A DNA stretch of 64,000 nucleotides from Burkholderiales bacterium C2 (lineage in GTDB: Bacteria; Pseudomonadota; Gammaproteobacteria; Burkholderiales; Burkholderiaceae_C). The notes under the pieces were generated by a model that was not told the DNA's origin, searched no databases, and saw only the letters and a list, made by a program, of their open reading frames with translations. Below, piece by piece: positions 1 to 8,430 of this stretch; the first letter of the stretch is position 1; each line of letters begins with the position of its first letter. The position numbers and the translations under genes were made by a program. The DNA lies in the NCBI GenBank assembly GCA_005503085.1, contig SCOI01000029.1, positions 1 through 64,000 of the forward strand, written 5' to 3'.

Positions 1-113
1 TGCAACTGGCCAACCGCGGCTATGTGATGGAGTCCGGCGAGATCACCATGACCGGCGAGGGCAAGACCTTGCTCAATGATCCCAAGGTCAGGGCTGCCTA
101 CCTGGGCGAGTGA
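1..113 (+). CDS. livF: Branched-chain amino acid ABC transporter ATP-binding protein LivF (3' end only)
   Basis: Only the last 36 codons are present, ending in TGA at 111-113. The peptide includes GYVMESGEI and ends NDPKVRAAYLGE, which matches the C-terminus of LivF-type ATPases (the usual end is a variant of NDPxVRxAYLG). LivF is one of two cytoplasmic ATPases that drive LivHM-mediated uptake of Leu/Ile/Val. The Walker motifs lie left of the window, so the call rests on the C-terminal signature alone. The usual liv order would put livG, livM and livH upstream, which cannot be checked here. A hairpin terminator follows at 135-156. Confidence 0.8.
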   Translation, partial: QLANRGYVMESGEITMTGEGKTLLNDPKVRAAYLGE

Positions 114-134
114 GCCGGCGAGCGAGCTCATGAA

Positions 135-156
135 AAAAGGCGGCCGAGGCCGCCTT
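135..156. terminator. Bidirectional hairpin between livF and the Bug receptor gene
   Basis: Perfect inverted repeat AAAGGCGGCC / GGCCGCCTTT around a 2-base centre, preceded by an A run. It sits between two convergent genes, so it can terminate both. The A run upstream gives a U tract for the minus-strand transcript. Confidence 0.75.
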
Positions 157-161
157 TGCGC

Positions 162-1184
162 TTAGTCCAGCTTCGCGCCGGAGTCCTTGACGACCTTGCC
201 GTACTTGGCCAGCTCGGTCTTGACGAAGGCGCCGAACTGCTCGGGCGTGCTCGGTGCCGGCTCGGCCATCAGCGTGGCCATGCGGCTCTTGAGCTCGGGC
301 GAGTTCAGGGCCTCGACGAAGGCGGCGTTGAGCTTGGCCGTGACATCGGCCGGCAGCTTGGCCGGGCCGAACAGGCCGAACCAGGTGTTGATGTCGAACT
401 TGCTCAGGCCCAGTGCGGCCGGGCTTTCGGCAATCGTCGCCAGCTCGGGCTGGGCCGAGGTGCGCTTGGCCGTGGTCACCGCCAGGGCCTTGAGCTTGCC
501 CGACTTGATATTGGCCGAGGCGCTGGCCAGATTGTCGAAGTTCAGGTCCACCTGACCCGACACCAGGGCCAGCTGGGCCGGGTTGCCGCCGGAGTAGGGG
601 ATATGCGTCATGAAGATGCCGGCCTGGGCCTTGAACATCTCGCCGGCCAGATGGCCGGCACTGCCATTGCCGCCCGAGCCGTAGTTCAGCTTGCCGGGAT
701 TTTTCTTCGCATAGGCGACCAGATCGGCGACGCTGTTGATGCCTAGCCTCTGCGCGGCCTCGGCATTCATCACCAGCACATTGGGCACGCGCGCGACCAG
801 GGTGATCGGCGTGAAGTCGCGGATCGGATCATAGGGAATCTTGGCGAACAGCCAGGGGTTGATCGCATGGGTGGCAACCGCGCCCATCACGATGGTGTGG
901 CCGTCCGGCGCGGCCTTGGCCGCCATGTCGGCGCCCAGATTGCCGCCGGCACCGGCCTTGTTCTCGACGACGATGACGCCCAGCTTGTCCTTGGCGCGCT
1001 CGGCCAGGCTGCGGGCGACGATGTCCAGCGGGCCGCCCGGGGCATAGGGCACGATCAGGCGGATCGGCTTGTTGGCTTGGGCCAATGCCGGGCCTGCCGA
1101 CAGCAGGCTGAAAGAAGCGCCAAGACCCGCCAGCAGCATGCGGCGGGTCTTGGAGGAGAGAGTAAGGCGGGAGGTGGTAGTCAT
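162..1184 (-). CDS. Tripartite tricarboxylate transporter (Bug/TctC family) substrate-binding protein
   Basis: 340 aa, the usual length for Bug-family periplasmic receptors. Residues 1-36 look like a signal peptide: basic start, hydrophobic core, Ala-rich cleavage region ending ALAQA. The mature start KPIRLIVPYAPGGPLD is the family hallmark, with the PGG loop that contacts a ligand carboxylate. A second loop near GAVATHAINP and a later HIPYSGGNPAQLAL segment are also typical. These proteins bind carboxylates or small aromatics in the periplasm. No TctA/TctB membrane genes are adjacent, which is common for the many orphan Bug genes of Burkholderiales, so the ligand cannot be inferred. It converges on livF across a shared terminator. 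Confidence 0.93.
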   Translation of the reverse strand: MTTTSRLTLSSKTRRMLLAGLGASFSLLSAGPALAQANKPIRLIVPYAPGGPLDIVARSLAERAKDKLGVIVVENKAGAGGNLGADMAAKAAPDGHTIVMGAVATHAINPWLFAKIPYDPIRDFTPITLVARVPNVLVMNAEAAQRLGINSVADLVAYAKKNPGKLNYGSGGNGSAGHLAGEMFKAQAGIFMTHIPYSGGNPAQLALVSGQVDLNFDNLASASANIKSGKLKALAVTTAKRTSAQPELATIAESPAALGLSKFDINTWFGLFGPAKLPADVTAKLNAAFVEALNSPELKSRMATLMAEPAPSTPEQFGAFVKTELAKYGKVVKDSGAKLD

Positions 1185-1269
1185 CCCGCTAGCCTAGCAG
1201 CAGCGCTCTCCAGGTAAACCCGGATCAGGCGCTAAGCGCACGCCCGCTGCCGCCAGAGTGCGGCAGAGT

Positions 1270-2379
1270 TCACGCCGGGCGGACCAGCTTGGCACGGGCC
1301 CAGGCATCGGCCACGCGGGCGGGCGTCGAGTCCTCGCGCTTGACGCGCTCCAGCAGCTCGGTGACCCGGTCAGCGATTTTGCCGACCTCGGCCATCACGG
1401 CCGCTTCCTCGCCCTCGCCGCGGTACTCGCGGGCCACGCTGATGATGCCGCCGGCATTGACCAGGTAGTCGGGCAGATAGGTGATGCCGCGTGCCTGCAG
1501 CGCATCGCCATCGGCCGCGGTGGCGAGCTGGTTGTTGGCGGCGCCGGCGATCAGGCGGGCACGCAAGCTCGGGATCGACTGCGCGTTCAGCGCCGCGCCC
1601 AACGCATTGGGCGCCAGCACGTCCGCATCGGCGGCCAGGATGTCCTGCACCGCCAGGGCCTGGGCACCGAAGCGCTCTTGCGCCCGGGCCACCTTGGCCG
1701 CATCGATGTCGGCCACCAGCAGCTTGGCGCCGGCCTGGTGCAGGAACTCGGTCAGATGCCAGCCCACGGCGCCCAGGCCTTGCAGCGCCACGCGCACGCC
1801 TTCCAGCGATTCGCGGCCCAGCACCTGGCGGACGCCGGCGCGGATGGACACGAACACGCCCCAGGCCGTCTTCGGGCTCGGGTCGCCACCGAAGGCGCCT
1901 TCGCGCGGGATGCCGCTGACGAAGGAGGTCTGGCCCTGCATGCCGCGCATATCGGCGGTGGTGGTGCCGACGTCCTCGGCCGTGATGTAGGCGCCGTCCA
2001 GCGACTGAACCGCGCGGCCGAAGGCGGCGAACAGCGCAGCGCGATCAAAGTCGCCGGCCGGCTTGATGATGACGGCCTTGCCGCCGCCGAAGGGCAGGTC
2101 GGCCAGCGCGTTCTTCAGGCTCATGCCCTGCGACAGGCGCAACGCGTCGTTCAGCGCGGCCAACTCGCTGTCATAGGTCCAGAGGCGGCAGCCGCCGAAG
2201 GCCGGGCCGCGGGCGGTGCTGTGCACGGCCAGGATGGCTTTCAGCCCGGTCTGCGCATCGGCGGCCAGCAGCACGCGCTCATGCGGGGCTTGCTCGGGCA
2301 GGCCGAACAGCGAGGTGGGGATGGAGGAGGCGCCGGCGTCGGTGGAGAGGGCGCGGGCGATGTCGGTGATGGCGTTCAT
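1270..2379 (-). CDS. Leucine/valine/phenylalanine-type NAD-dependent dehydrogenase
   Basis: 369 aa member of the Glu/Leu/Phe/Val dehydrogenase family, which oxidatively deaminates branched-chain or aromatic amino acids to 2-oxo acids. The substrate-binding signature is GPAFGGCR (58-65), followed by MSLKNALADLPFGGGK (86-101), which holds the two expected active-site lysines Lys89 and Lys101. The Rossmann motif is LQGLGAVG near residue 205. The length fits Leu dehydrogenase (about 360) rather than Glu dehydrogenase (about 420). Leu, Val and Phe specificity cannot be separated by eye; the partial livF gene upstream makes branched-chain substrates plausible. It may be cotranscribed with the Bug gene downstream (85-base gap). 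Confidence 0.9.
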   Translation of the reverse strand: MNAITDIARALSTDAGASSIPTSLFGLPEQAPHERVLLAADAQTGLKAILAVHSTARGPAFGGCRLWTYDSELAALNDALRLSQGMSLKNALADLPFGGGKAVIIKPAGDFDRAALFAAFGRAVQSLDGAYITAEDVGTTTADMRGMQGQTSFVSGIPREGAFGGDPSPKTAWGVFVSIRAGVRQVLGRESLEGVRVALQGLGAVGWHLTEFLHQAGAKLLVADIDAAKVARAQERFGAQALAVQDILAADADVLAPNALGAALNAQSIPSLRARLIAGAANNQLATAADGDALQARGITYLPDYLVNAGGIISVAREYRGEGEEAAVMAEVGKIADRVTELLERVKREDSTPARVADAWARAKLVRPA

Positions 2380-2538
2380 GGATGCACTCGTGATGCGGGG
2401 GAGATACGCGTCGGCGGGGCGCCAACGCGGCGACGGCCGAGCTTGTGGCCCGGCCGGTGCACGAGTGTAGGGGGCTTTGAACGCCGATCGGCTGCCGCCT
2501 GGGCATCAGCCCATGCGGCGGCGGCATGAATCCACGCC

Positions 2539-3264
2539 TCAGGGCCCCTGGAAGCCGCCGGCCCGCAGCGTCACGACCAAGGTGTCGCGCCAGCCGTTTT
2601 CCGCCGCCGGCTGGATCGGCGTGGTCTCGTGGATCACCCGCTCGTCGTCCAGCAGCAGCAGGGTCCAGGGTTCGGTCATCGTGAAGCGCTGGCCTTGCGG
2701 GCCCTGGGCTTCGAAGACGCGCGATTCGCCGCCCTTGATCTGCTGGCGCGCGACCAGGAAGACCGCGACCAGATCGACCCCGTCGCGATGCGCGCCCTCG
2801 GGCGTCGGCCGGCCGATGCCGCTGGCGGTGTCGATGCGGAACTGATGGGCTTCGATGAACCAGGGCCGGGCGCCTTTCAGACCCGAAGCAATATCGGCCA
2901 GTCCCAGCATCAGCCGGCCCCAGGCCGGCAGCGCCACGGCGGCCGGCGCCATCGGCTCGAACCAGCGCTCGATGCCGCCGTGCAGCGCGTTGTAGTCCAG
3001 CGGCTGCCAGTGGGCGCGATGCGGGGCCTGGGTCAAGGCGGGGCCGTCGGCGACGAAGCAGCTGTGGCGGCGGAAACGGTAGCTGCCGCCATCACGCAGA
3101 TAGGCGTCCGGTGGCAGGTCATTCCAGAACGGGCTCAGCAGGGCCAGGTCTTGCGCGTCGACGGCCAGGCTGCGCTGCACAGTCGCCGGCGAGATCACCG
3201 CATGGCCCAGCTCCTTGAGCTGAGCCTCGAAACGGTCAGCAGCAACGTAGGGCGGCTCGAACAT
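2539..3264 (-). CDS. 2-oxoglutarate/Fe(II) dioxygenase of the isoleucine-hydroxylase type (PF10014-like)
   Basis: 241 aa. Facial-triad candidates are His159 and Asp161 in EGAHRDGVD and His212 in ERVIHETTP, with Arg226 (GWRDTLVV) placed to bind the 2-oxoglutarate carboxylate. The order SYRFRRHSCF, then HxD, then GGESRVFEA, then VIHETTP, then WRDTLVVT matches the Bacillus L-isoleucine-4-hydroxylase family as I recall it. That family hydroxylates free aliphatic amino acids; the actual substrate here is unknown. The ATG shares its first base with the TGA of the upstream reductase gene (TGATG), so translation is probably coupled. Confidence 0.82.
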   Translation of the reverse strand: MFEPPYVAADRFEAQLKELGHAVISPATVQRSLAVDAQDLALLSPFWNDLPPDAYLRDGGSYRFRRHSCFVADGPALTQAPHRAHWQPLDYNALHGGIERWFEPMAPAAVALPAWGRLMLGLADIASGLKGARPWFIEAHQFRIDTASGIGRPTPEGAHRDGVDLVAVFLVARQQIKGGESRVFEAQGPQGQRFTMTEPWTLLLLDDERVIHETTPIQPAAENGWRDTLVVTLRAGGFQGP

Positions 3265-4289
3265 CAGTGTTTATCTGCCTCGGAGGTGAAGGAATCGGCG
3301 TAGAACTCGTCCGCCGGCAGGCTGCATTGGGCCACGAAATCGCGCTGCGCGGCATCGACCATCACCGGCGCGCCGCAGGCATAGACCTGGTAGGCCGAGA
3401 GGTCCGGCAAATCGCTCATCACGACCTGGTGGACGAAGCCGGTGCGCCCGGTCCAGCCGTCTTCGGGTCGGGGCTCGGACAGCACCGGCACATAAGTCAG
3501 ATTCGGGATCTCGGTCGCGGCCTTCAAGGCCCAGTCATGCAGATAAAGATCGGCCTTGCTGCGGCAGCCCCAGTACAGTGTCGTCGGGCGGCTCAGGCCA
3601 AGATGCTGGATGCGCTCGATGATGGCCTTGATCGGCGCGAAGCCGGTGCCGCTGGCCAGCAGCACCATGGGCTTGTCCGAGTCCTCGCGCAGGAAGAAGC
3701 TGCCGAACGGGCCTTCCATGCGCAGGATGTCTTTCTCCTTCATCGTGCCGAACACATGGTCGGTGAACTTGCCGCCGGGCATGTGGCGGATGTGCAGCTC
3801 GATGAACCCCGGTGTGCTGTGCGGGGCATTGGCCATGCTGTAGCTGCGGCGTGCGCCGTCGCGCAGGATGAATTCGACGTACTGACCGGCATGGAACTGG
3901 AAGTTCTGCGTGGCCGGCAGTTGCAGACGCACGATGGCCACATCGCCCGACGGCCGCTCCAGGCTCTGCACCCGGCTGGGTAGCTTCAGCACCGCGAACT
4001 CGCCGGCGCCGGGCACGGTGCGGGCTTCCAGCACGCAGTCGGTCTGCGGCGTCGCGCAGCAGGTCAGCACCGTGCCGGCGGCCTCTTCGGCCTCGCTCAA
4101 GGTCTTGGGCTGGTGCGCGCCATGGATCACCCGGCCCTCCAGCAACTTGCTCTTGCAGGAGCCGCAGGCACCGTCCTTGCAGCCATAGGGCAGGCCCACG
4201 CCCTGGCGGATCGCGGCGCCCAGCAGGGTTTCGTCGCGCTCGACGGCAAAGACGCGGCCGCTGGGTTGTACGGTGACCTGGAAATTCAT
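3264..4289 (-). CDS. Ferredoxin-type [2Fe-2S]/FAD/NAD(P)H reductase (CDP-6-deoxy-glucoseen reductase-like)
   Basis: 341 aa from the ATG at 4289. The frame stays open well upstream, but the family N-terminus MNFQVTVQPSGR begins here. Domains in order: plant-type [2Fe-2S] ferredoxin with Cys37, Cys42, Cys45 and Cys77 (YGCKDGACGSC, then LTCCA), an FAD domain with RRSYSMAN (147-154) and an NAD(P) domain with LASGTGFAP (211-219). This layout occurs in AscD and in reductase components of oxygenases; it passes electrons from NAD(P)H through FAD to the iron-sulfur cluster. Its stop overlaps the start of the 2OG-dioxygenase by one base. It is divergent from the epimerase-like gene at 4383. Confidence 0.88.
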   Translation of the reverse strand: MNFQVTVQPSGRVFAVERDETLLGAAIRQGVGLPYGCKDGACGSCKSKLLEGRVIHGAHQPKTLSEAEEAAGTVLTCCATPQTDCVLEARTVPGAGEFAVLKLPSRVQSLERPSGDVAIVRLQLPATQNFQFHAGQYVEFILRDGARRSYSMANAPHSTPGFIELHIRHMPGGKFTDHVFGTMKEKDILRMEGPFGSFFLREDSDKPMVLLASGTGFAPIKAIIERIQHLGLSRPTTLYWGCRSKADLYLHDWALKAATEIPNLTYVPVLSEPRPEDGWTGRTGFVHQVVMSDLPDLSAYQVYACGAPVMVDAAQRDFVAQCSLPADEFYADSFTSEADKH

Positions 4290-4382
4290 GATGTGCAGTG
4301 GGCTCCGGCAAAAACACGGCCCGCCGCTCGCGTGCGCAGGGCGGGCCTTAAACTCGGGCGCCATTTTGCCTGAGCCCACGCG

Positions 4383-5273
4383 ATGCCTTCTTGCCCCATG
4401 CCCGCTGCCACCCGTCTGCTGATCGTTGGCTGTGGCGATGTCGGCATGCGGGTGCTCAAACTGCTGCAGGGGCGCTGGCCGGTGCTGGCCCTGACTTCCA
4501 ATCCCGAGCGCCGTGCCGAGTTGCGTGCCGCCGGCGCCAGGCCCTTGCTGGGCAATCTGGACGAGCCCGCCAGCCTGGGGCGCCTGGCCGGGCTGGCGGA
4601 CCGGGTCTTGCATCTGGCACCGCCGCAGCCGCAGGGTCGCGACGATCTGCGCACCGCCGCGCTGCTGCAGGCCTTGGCACGTGGCCGGCCGCCGGCCTCC
4701 CTCGTCTACGCCAGCACCAGCGGCATCTATGGCGACTGCGGCGGCGCGCGCTTTGATGAGAGCCGGCCGGTGGCACCCGGCACCGACCGGGCGCTGCGCC
4801 GCGTTGCAGCCGAGCGGCGGCTGCGCGTCTTCGGCGCCCAGTTCGGCAGCCATATCAGCCTGCTGCGCGTGCCCGGCATCTATGCGTCTGACCGCGAGGG
4901 CGGTCATCCACGCGAACGCCTGGCGCGTGGCAGCCCGGTGCTGCGGCGCGAGGAGGATGTCTACACCAACCACATCCATGCCGACGACCTGGCGCGTGCC
5001 TGCGTGGCGGCGCTGTTTCGCGGCCTGCCGCAGCGTGCCGTCCATGTCTGCGACGACAGCGAGCTGCTGATGGGGGACTATTTCGATCTGGCGGCCGATC
5101 TGTGCGGCATAAGCCGGCCGCCACGGGTCGCGCGGGCCGAGGCGGCCCGGCTGATGTCGCCTATGCAGCTGAGCTTCATGAGCGAATCACGCCGGCTCAC
5201 CAACACCCGTCTGAAGACCGAGCTGCGGCTGAAGCTGCGCTACCCGCAGCCGGCGCAAGGCCTGCTGGCCTAG
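4383..5273 (+). CDS. NAD(P)-binding Rossmann protein, SDR/epimerase family (YeeZ-like)
   Basis: 296 aa. The N-terminal dinucleotide motif is LIVGCGDVGMRVLKLL, and the motif region ASTSGIYGDC fits an extended SDR with the catalytic Tyr followed by Gly-Asp. The later segment YTNHIHADDLARAC is the usual C-terminal substrate-domain element. Similar proteins (YeeZ type) have no settled function. The chosen ATG has no visible Shine-Dalgarno sequence; an alternative ATG lies at 4398 (MPAATRLLIV), equally close to the Rossmann strand. It is divergent from the reductase across 93 bases. Confidence 0.78.
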   Translation: MPSCPMPAATRLLIVGCGDVGMRVLKLLQGRWPVLALTSNPERRAELRAAGARPLLGNLDEPASLGRLAGLADRVLHLAPPQPQGRDDLRTAALLQALARGRPPASLVYASTSGIYGDCGGARFDESRPVAPGTDRALRRVAAERRLRVFGAQFGSHISLLRVPGIYASDREGGHPRERLARGSPVLRREEDVYTNHIHADDLARACVAALFRGLPQRAVHVCDDSELLMGDYFDLAADLCGISRPPRVARAEAARLMSPMQLSFMSESRRLTNTRLKTELRLKLRYPQPAQGLLA

Positions 5274-5289
5274 TGGCGATTGGCGGCGA

Positions 5290-5871
5290 TTAGCGACGCC
5301 GCGCGCCGCGCCAGTACCGTATCAGCAGGTAGGCGCCCAGCATGCCGCCCAGATGGGCGAAGTGGGCGATGCCGCTGCCGCCGCCCAGGCCCATCAGCAG
5401 CTCCAGCGCGCCGAAGATCGCGACGAAGTACTTGGCCTTCATGGGGATAGGCGGGAACAGCGGCATGATGATGCGGTCCGGGAACAGCATGCCGAAGCTC
5501 AGCAGCAGGCCGAACAGCGCGCCCGAGGCGCCGACGGTGGGCGACATCGAGCCGATCAGCAGCGTGAAGATCAGCTGGGCCAGCGCGGCAGTCAGGATGC
5601 TGGCGGCCAGCATCTGGATATAGCGCTTGCTGCCCCAGACCCTCTCCAGCTCCGAGCCGAACATCCACAGGCCCAGCATATTGAAGAACAGATGCATCAC
5701 ATCGCCGTGCAGAAAGGCGTAGGTGAGCGGCTGCCAGGGCAGGAAGCGTCCGGTCTGTATTGGCCACAGCGCGAACAAGACCTCCAGCGACGGCGGCAGC
5801 AGAAGGAAGGCGCAGAACAGGCCCACACAGGCCAGCATGAAGGCTTTGGTAACCGGAGGCAGATGGGGCAT
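5290..5871 (-). CDS. Rhomboid-family intramembrane serine protease
   Basis: 193 aa, about six hydrophobic segments. The catalytic dyad is visible: Ser116 in GASGALFG and His173 in FAHLGGMLGAY. The transmembrane-2 element HLFFNMLGLW (60-69) carries the conserved His and Asn of the oxyanion region, and the L1 loop region WxPLTYAFLHG precedes it. Rhomboids cleave within or next to transmembrane helices of membrane substrates. The size is that of a minimal six-helix GlpG-like core without a cytosolic N-terminal domain. The gene converges on the epimerase-like gene with 16 bases between stops. Confidence 0.93.
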   Translation of the reverse strand: MPHLPPVTKAFMLACVGLFCAFLLLPPSLEVLFALWPIQTGRFLPWQPLTYAFLHGDVMHLFFNMLGLWMFGSELERVWGSKRYIQMLAASILTAALAQLIFTLLIGSMSPTVGASGALFGLLLSFGMLFPDRIIMPLFPPIPMKAKYFVAIFGALELLMGLGGGSGIAHFAHLGGMLGAYLLIRYWRGARRR

Positions 5872-6001
5872 GGTCGGGCGGGTGTCTCGGAAGTCGCTCT
5901 GACATTGCCGCGACGGGTCGGCGGCAGACGGGCGCTAGAGTGTATTCGCAGCGCAGCCGTGTCCCCGGGACCTCGCCGGCCGCTTGGCGGCGGACGCAAA
6001 A

Positions 6002-6022
6002 AAGCCCCGGCTCGCGGGGCTT
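6002..6022 (-). terminator. Rho-independent terminator after tRNA-Leu
   Basis: Stem AAGCCCCG / CGGGGCTT with a 5-base loop. Read on the minus strand it is followed by a run of T, and it lies 27 bases past the tRNA 3' end. Confidence 0.8.
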
Positions 6023-6048
6023 GTGCTTCAACGGCGGGCTCTGTGATC

Positions 6049-6133
6049 TGGTGCCCCAAGCCGGACTCGAACCGGCACACCTTGCGGCGGGGGATTTTGA
6101 GTCCCCTGCGTCTACCGATTCCGCCATCGGGGC
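6049..6133 (-). tRNA. tRNA-Leu (anticodon CAA)
   Basis: 85-nt class II tRNA on the minus strand, starting GCCCCGATGGCGG and ending in an encoded CCA. The anticodon stem GGGGA/TCCCC encloses the loop CTCAAAA, which puts CAA at positions 34-36. A short variable arm (CCCGCCGCAAGGTG region) and the T-loop GGTTCGAGTCC are present. The acceptor stem GCCCCGA pairs with TTGGGGC apart from the usual wobble. Confidence 0.95.
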
Positions 6134-6228
6134 AGATCTCGAAGCTCGCGCTGCTGAAGGCCGTAATTGTGCCACACAAATTGGCCGCCCTCCGGCAATG
6201 GTGCTGGTTGGCTGCCACAATCGCCGCC

Positions 6229-7137
6229 ATGACTAGCAAGCACTACCCCAGCCTTGAAGATGTGATCGGCAACACCCCTCTGGTGCGCTTGCAGCGCCTG
6301 GGCGCCGAGATGGCCGCGCGCGGCAATGTGATCCTGGCCAAGCTGGAGGGCAACAACCCGGCCGGCTCGGTCAAGGACCGGCCGGCCATCAGCATGATCC
6401 GGCGCGCCGAGGAGCGCGGCGACATCAAGCCTGGCGACACCCTGATCGAAGCGACCTCGGGCAATACCGGCATCGCGCTGGCGATGGCGGCGGCGATCCG
6501 CGGCTACCGCATGGTGCTGATCATGCCGGAGGACCTGTCGATCGAGCGGGCCCAGACGATGAAGGCCTTCGGCGCCGAGCTGATCCTGACGCCGCGCTCG
6601 GGCGGCATGGAGTACGCCCGCGATCTGGCCGAGAAGATGCAGGTCGAGGGCAAGGGCCGGGTGCTGGACCAGTTCGCCAACGAGGACAACCCGCGCATCC
6701 ACTACGAGACCACCGGCCCGGAGCTGTGGCGCGACACCGGCGGCGAGATCACGCACTTCGTCAGCGCGATGGGCACGACCGGCACCATCACCGGCACCTC
6801 GAAATTCCTGAAGGAACAGAACCCGGCGGTGCGCATCATCGGTGCCCAGCCGTCCGAGGGCTCGCGCATTCCGGGCATTCGCAAATGGCCCGAGGCCTAT
6901 CTGCCCAAGATCTACAAGCCCTCGGCTGTCGACGAGCTGGTGCTGGTCAGTCAGTCCGATGCCGAGGACATGGCGCGGCGCATGGCGCGCGAGGAGGGGC
7001 TGTTTGCCGGCATCTCGGCGGCCGGTGCCTGCTGGGTCGCGCTGCAGCTGGCGCGCACGCTGGAGAACGCCACCATCGTCTTCGTGGTCTGCGACCGCGG
7101 CGACCGCTATCTGTCGACCGGGGTGTTTCCGGCCTGA
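6229..7137 (+). CDS. cysM: Cysteine synthase B, PLP-dependent
   Basis: 302 aa from the ATG at 6229 (MTSKHYPSLEDVIGNTPLV). The PLP lysine is Lys49 in NPAGSVKDRPA and the phosphate-binding loop is EATSGNTG. The residues SRIPGIRKWPEAYLPKIY and the short C-terminus ending STGVFPA are those of CysM rather than CysK. CysM makes cysteine, or S-sulfocysteine from thiosulfate, using O-acetylserine. An open frame continues far upstream but crosses the tRNA, so the ATG at 6229 is the credible start. The TusA-like sulfur-carrier gene follows after 49 bases, which is consistent with a sulfur theme. Confidence 0.95.
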   Translation: MTSKHYPSLEDVIGNTPLVRLQRLGAEMAARGNVILAKLEGNNPAGSVKDRPAISMIRRAEERGDIKPGDTLIEATSGNTGIALAMAAAIRGYRMVLIMPEDLSIERAQTMKAFGAELILTPRSGGMEYARDLAEKMQVEGKGRVLDQFANEDNPRIHYETTGPELWRDTGGEITHFVSAMGTTGTITGTSKFLKEQNPAVRIIGAQPSEGSRIPGIRKWPEAYLPKIYKPSAVDELVLVSQSDAEDMARRMAREEGLFAGISAAGACWVALQLARTLENATIVFVVCDRGDRYLSTGVFPA

Positions 7138-7186
7138 GCCCGCCAAGGCCAGGGCCTAGAATCGGACCTCAAAGGAAGCTATTGCC

Positions 7187-7414
7187 ATGGACGCCCACAA
7201 AGAACTCGACACCCGCGGCCTGAACTGCCCGCTGCCCATCCTGAAGGCCAAGAAGGCCCTGGCCGAGATGGAGAGCGGCCAGCTGCTGAAGGTCGTCGCC
7301 ACCGACCCCGGCTCGATGCGCGACTTCCAGGCCTTTGCACGCCAGACCGGCAACGAGCTGGTCGAGCAGTCCAGCCAGGCCGATGAATTCATCCATGTGC
7401 TGAAACGCCGCTGA
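7187..7414 (+). CDS. TusA/SirA-family sulfur-carrier protein
   Basis: 75 aa. The signature LDTRGLNCPLPILKAKKAL is complete, with the active cysteine Cys14 in the CPxP motif that receives and hands on persulfide sulfur. TusA itself feeds the 2-thiouridine relay for tRNA, while paralogues serve other sulfur-transfer routes, so the exact partner is unknown. It lies directly downstream of cysM on the same strand. A palindromic terminator follows at 7436. Confidence 0.92.
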   Translation: MDAHKELDTRGLNCPLPILKAKKALAEMESGQLLKVVATDPGSMRDFQAFARQTGNELVEQSSQADEFIHVLKRR

Positions 7415-7435
7415 GTCCGGCGCATGCATGAATGC

Positions 7436-7461
7436 AAAGGGCCACGCTAGCGTGGCCCTTT
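7436..7461. terminator. Perfect 26-bp palindromic terminator between tusA-like gene and galU
   Basis: AAAGGGCCACGCT is followed at once by its exact reverse complement, then T residues. It serves both convergent genes. Confidence 0.88.
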
Positions 7462-7480
7462 TGCCGAGCGGGGCTCGGAC

Positions 7481-8347
<867 letters not shown>

Positions 8348-8430
8348 TTCCGTACACTCTCCTATTGCTCGCGCGCATTGTGGCATGGGGCCTGGGTGTC
8401 AAATTTGGGATTGCAAGGGCCGCTAGTGTC

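Noticed and set aside
1258-2529. Long open frame antisense to the leucine-type dehydrogenase
   Set aside because: High GC makes long antisense frames common; the translation is Gly/Ala/Arg/Gln/His-rich with no family signature, while the minus-strand gene has clear motifs.
4290-5045. 250-codon N-terminal extension of the [2Fe-2S] reductase
   Set aside because: It would be antisense to the epimerase-like gene, and the family N-terminus starts exactly at 4289.
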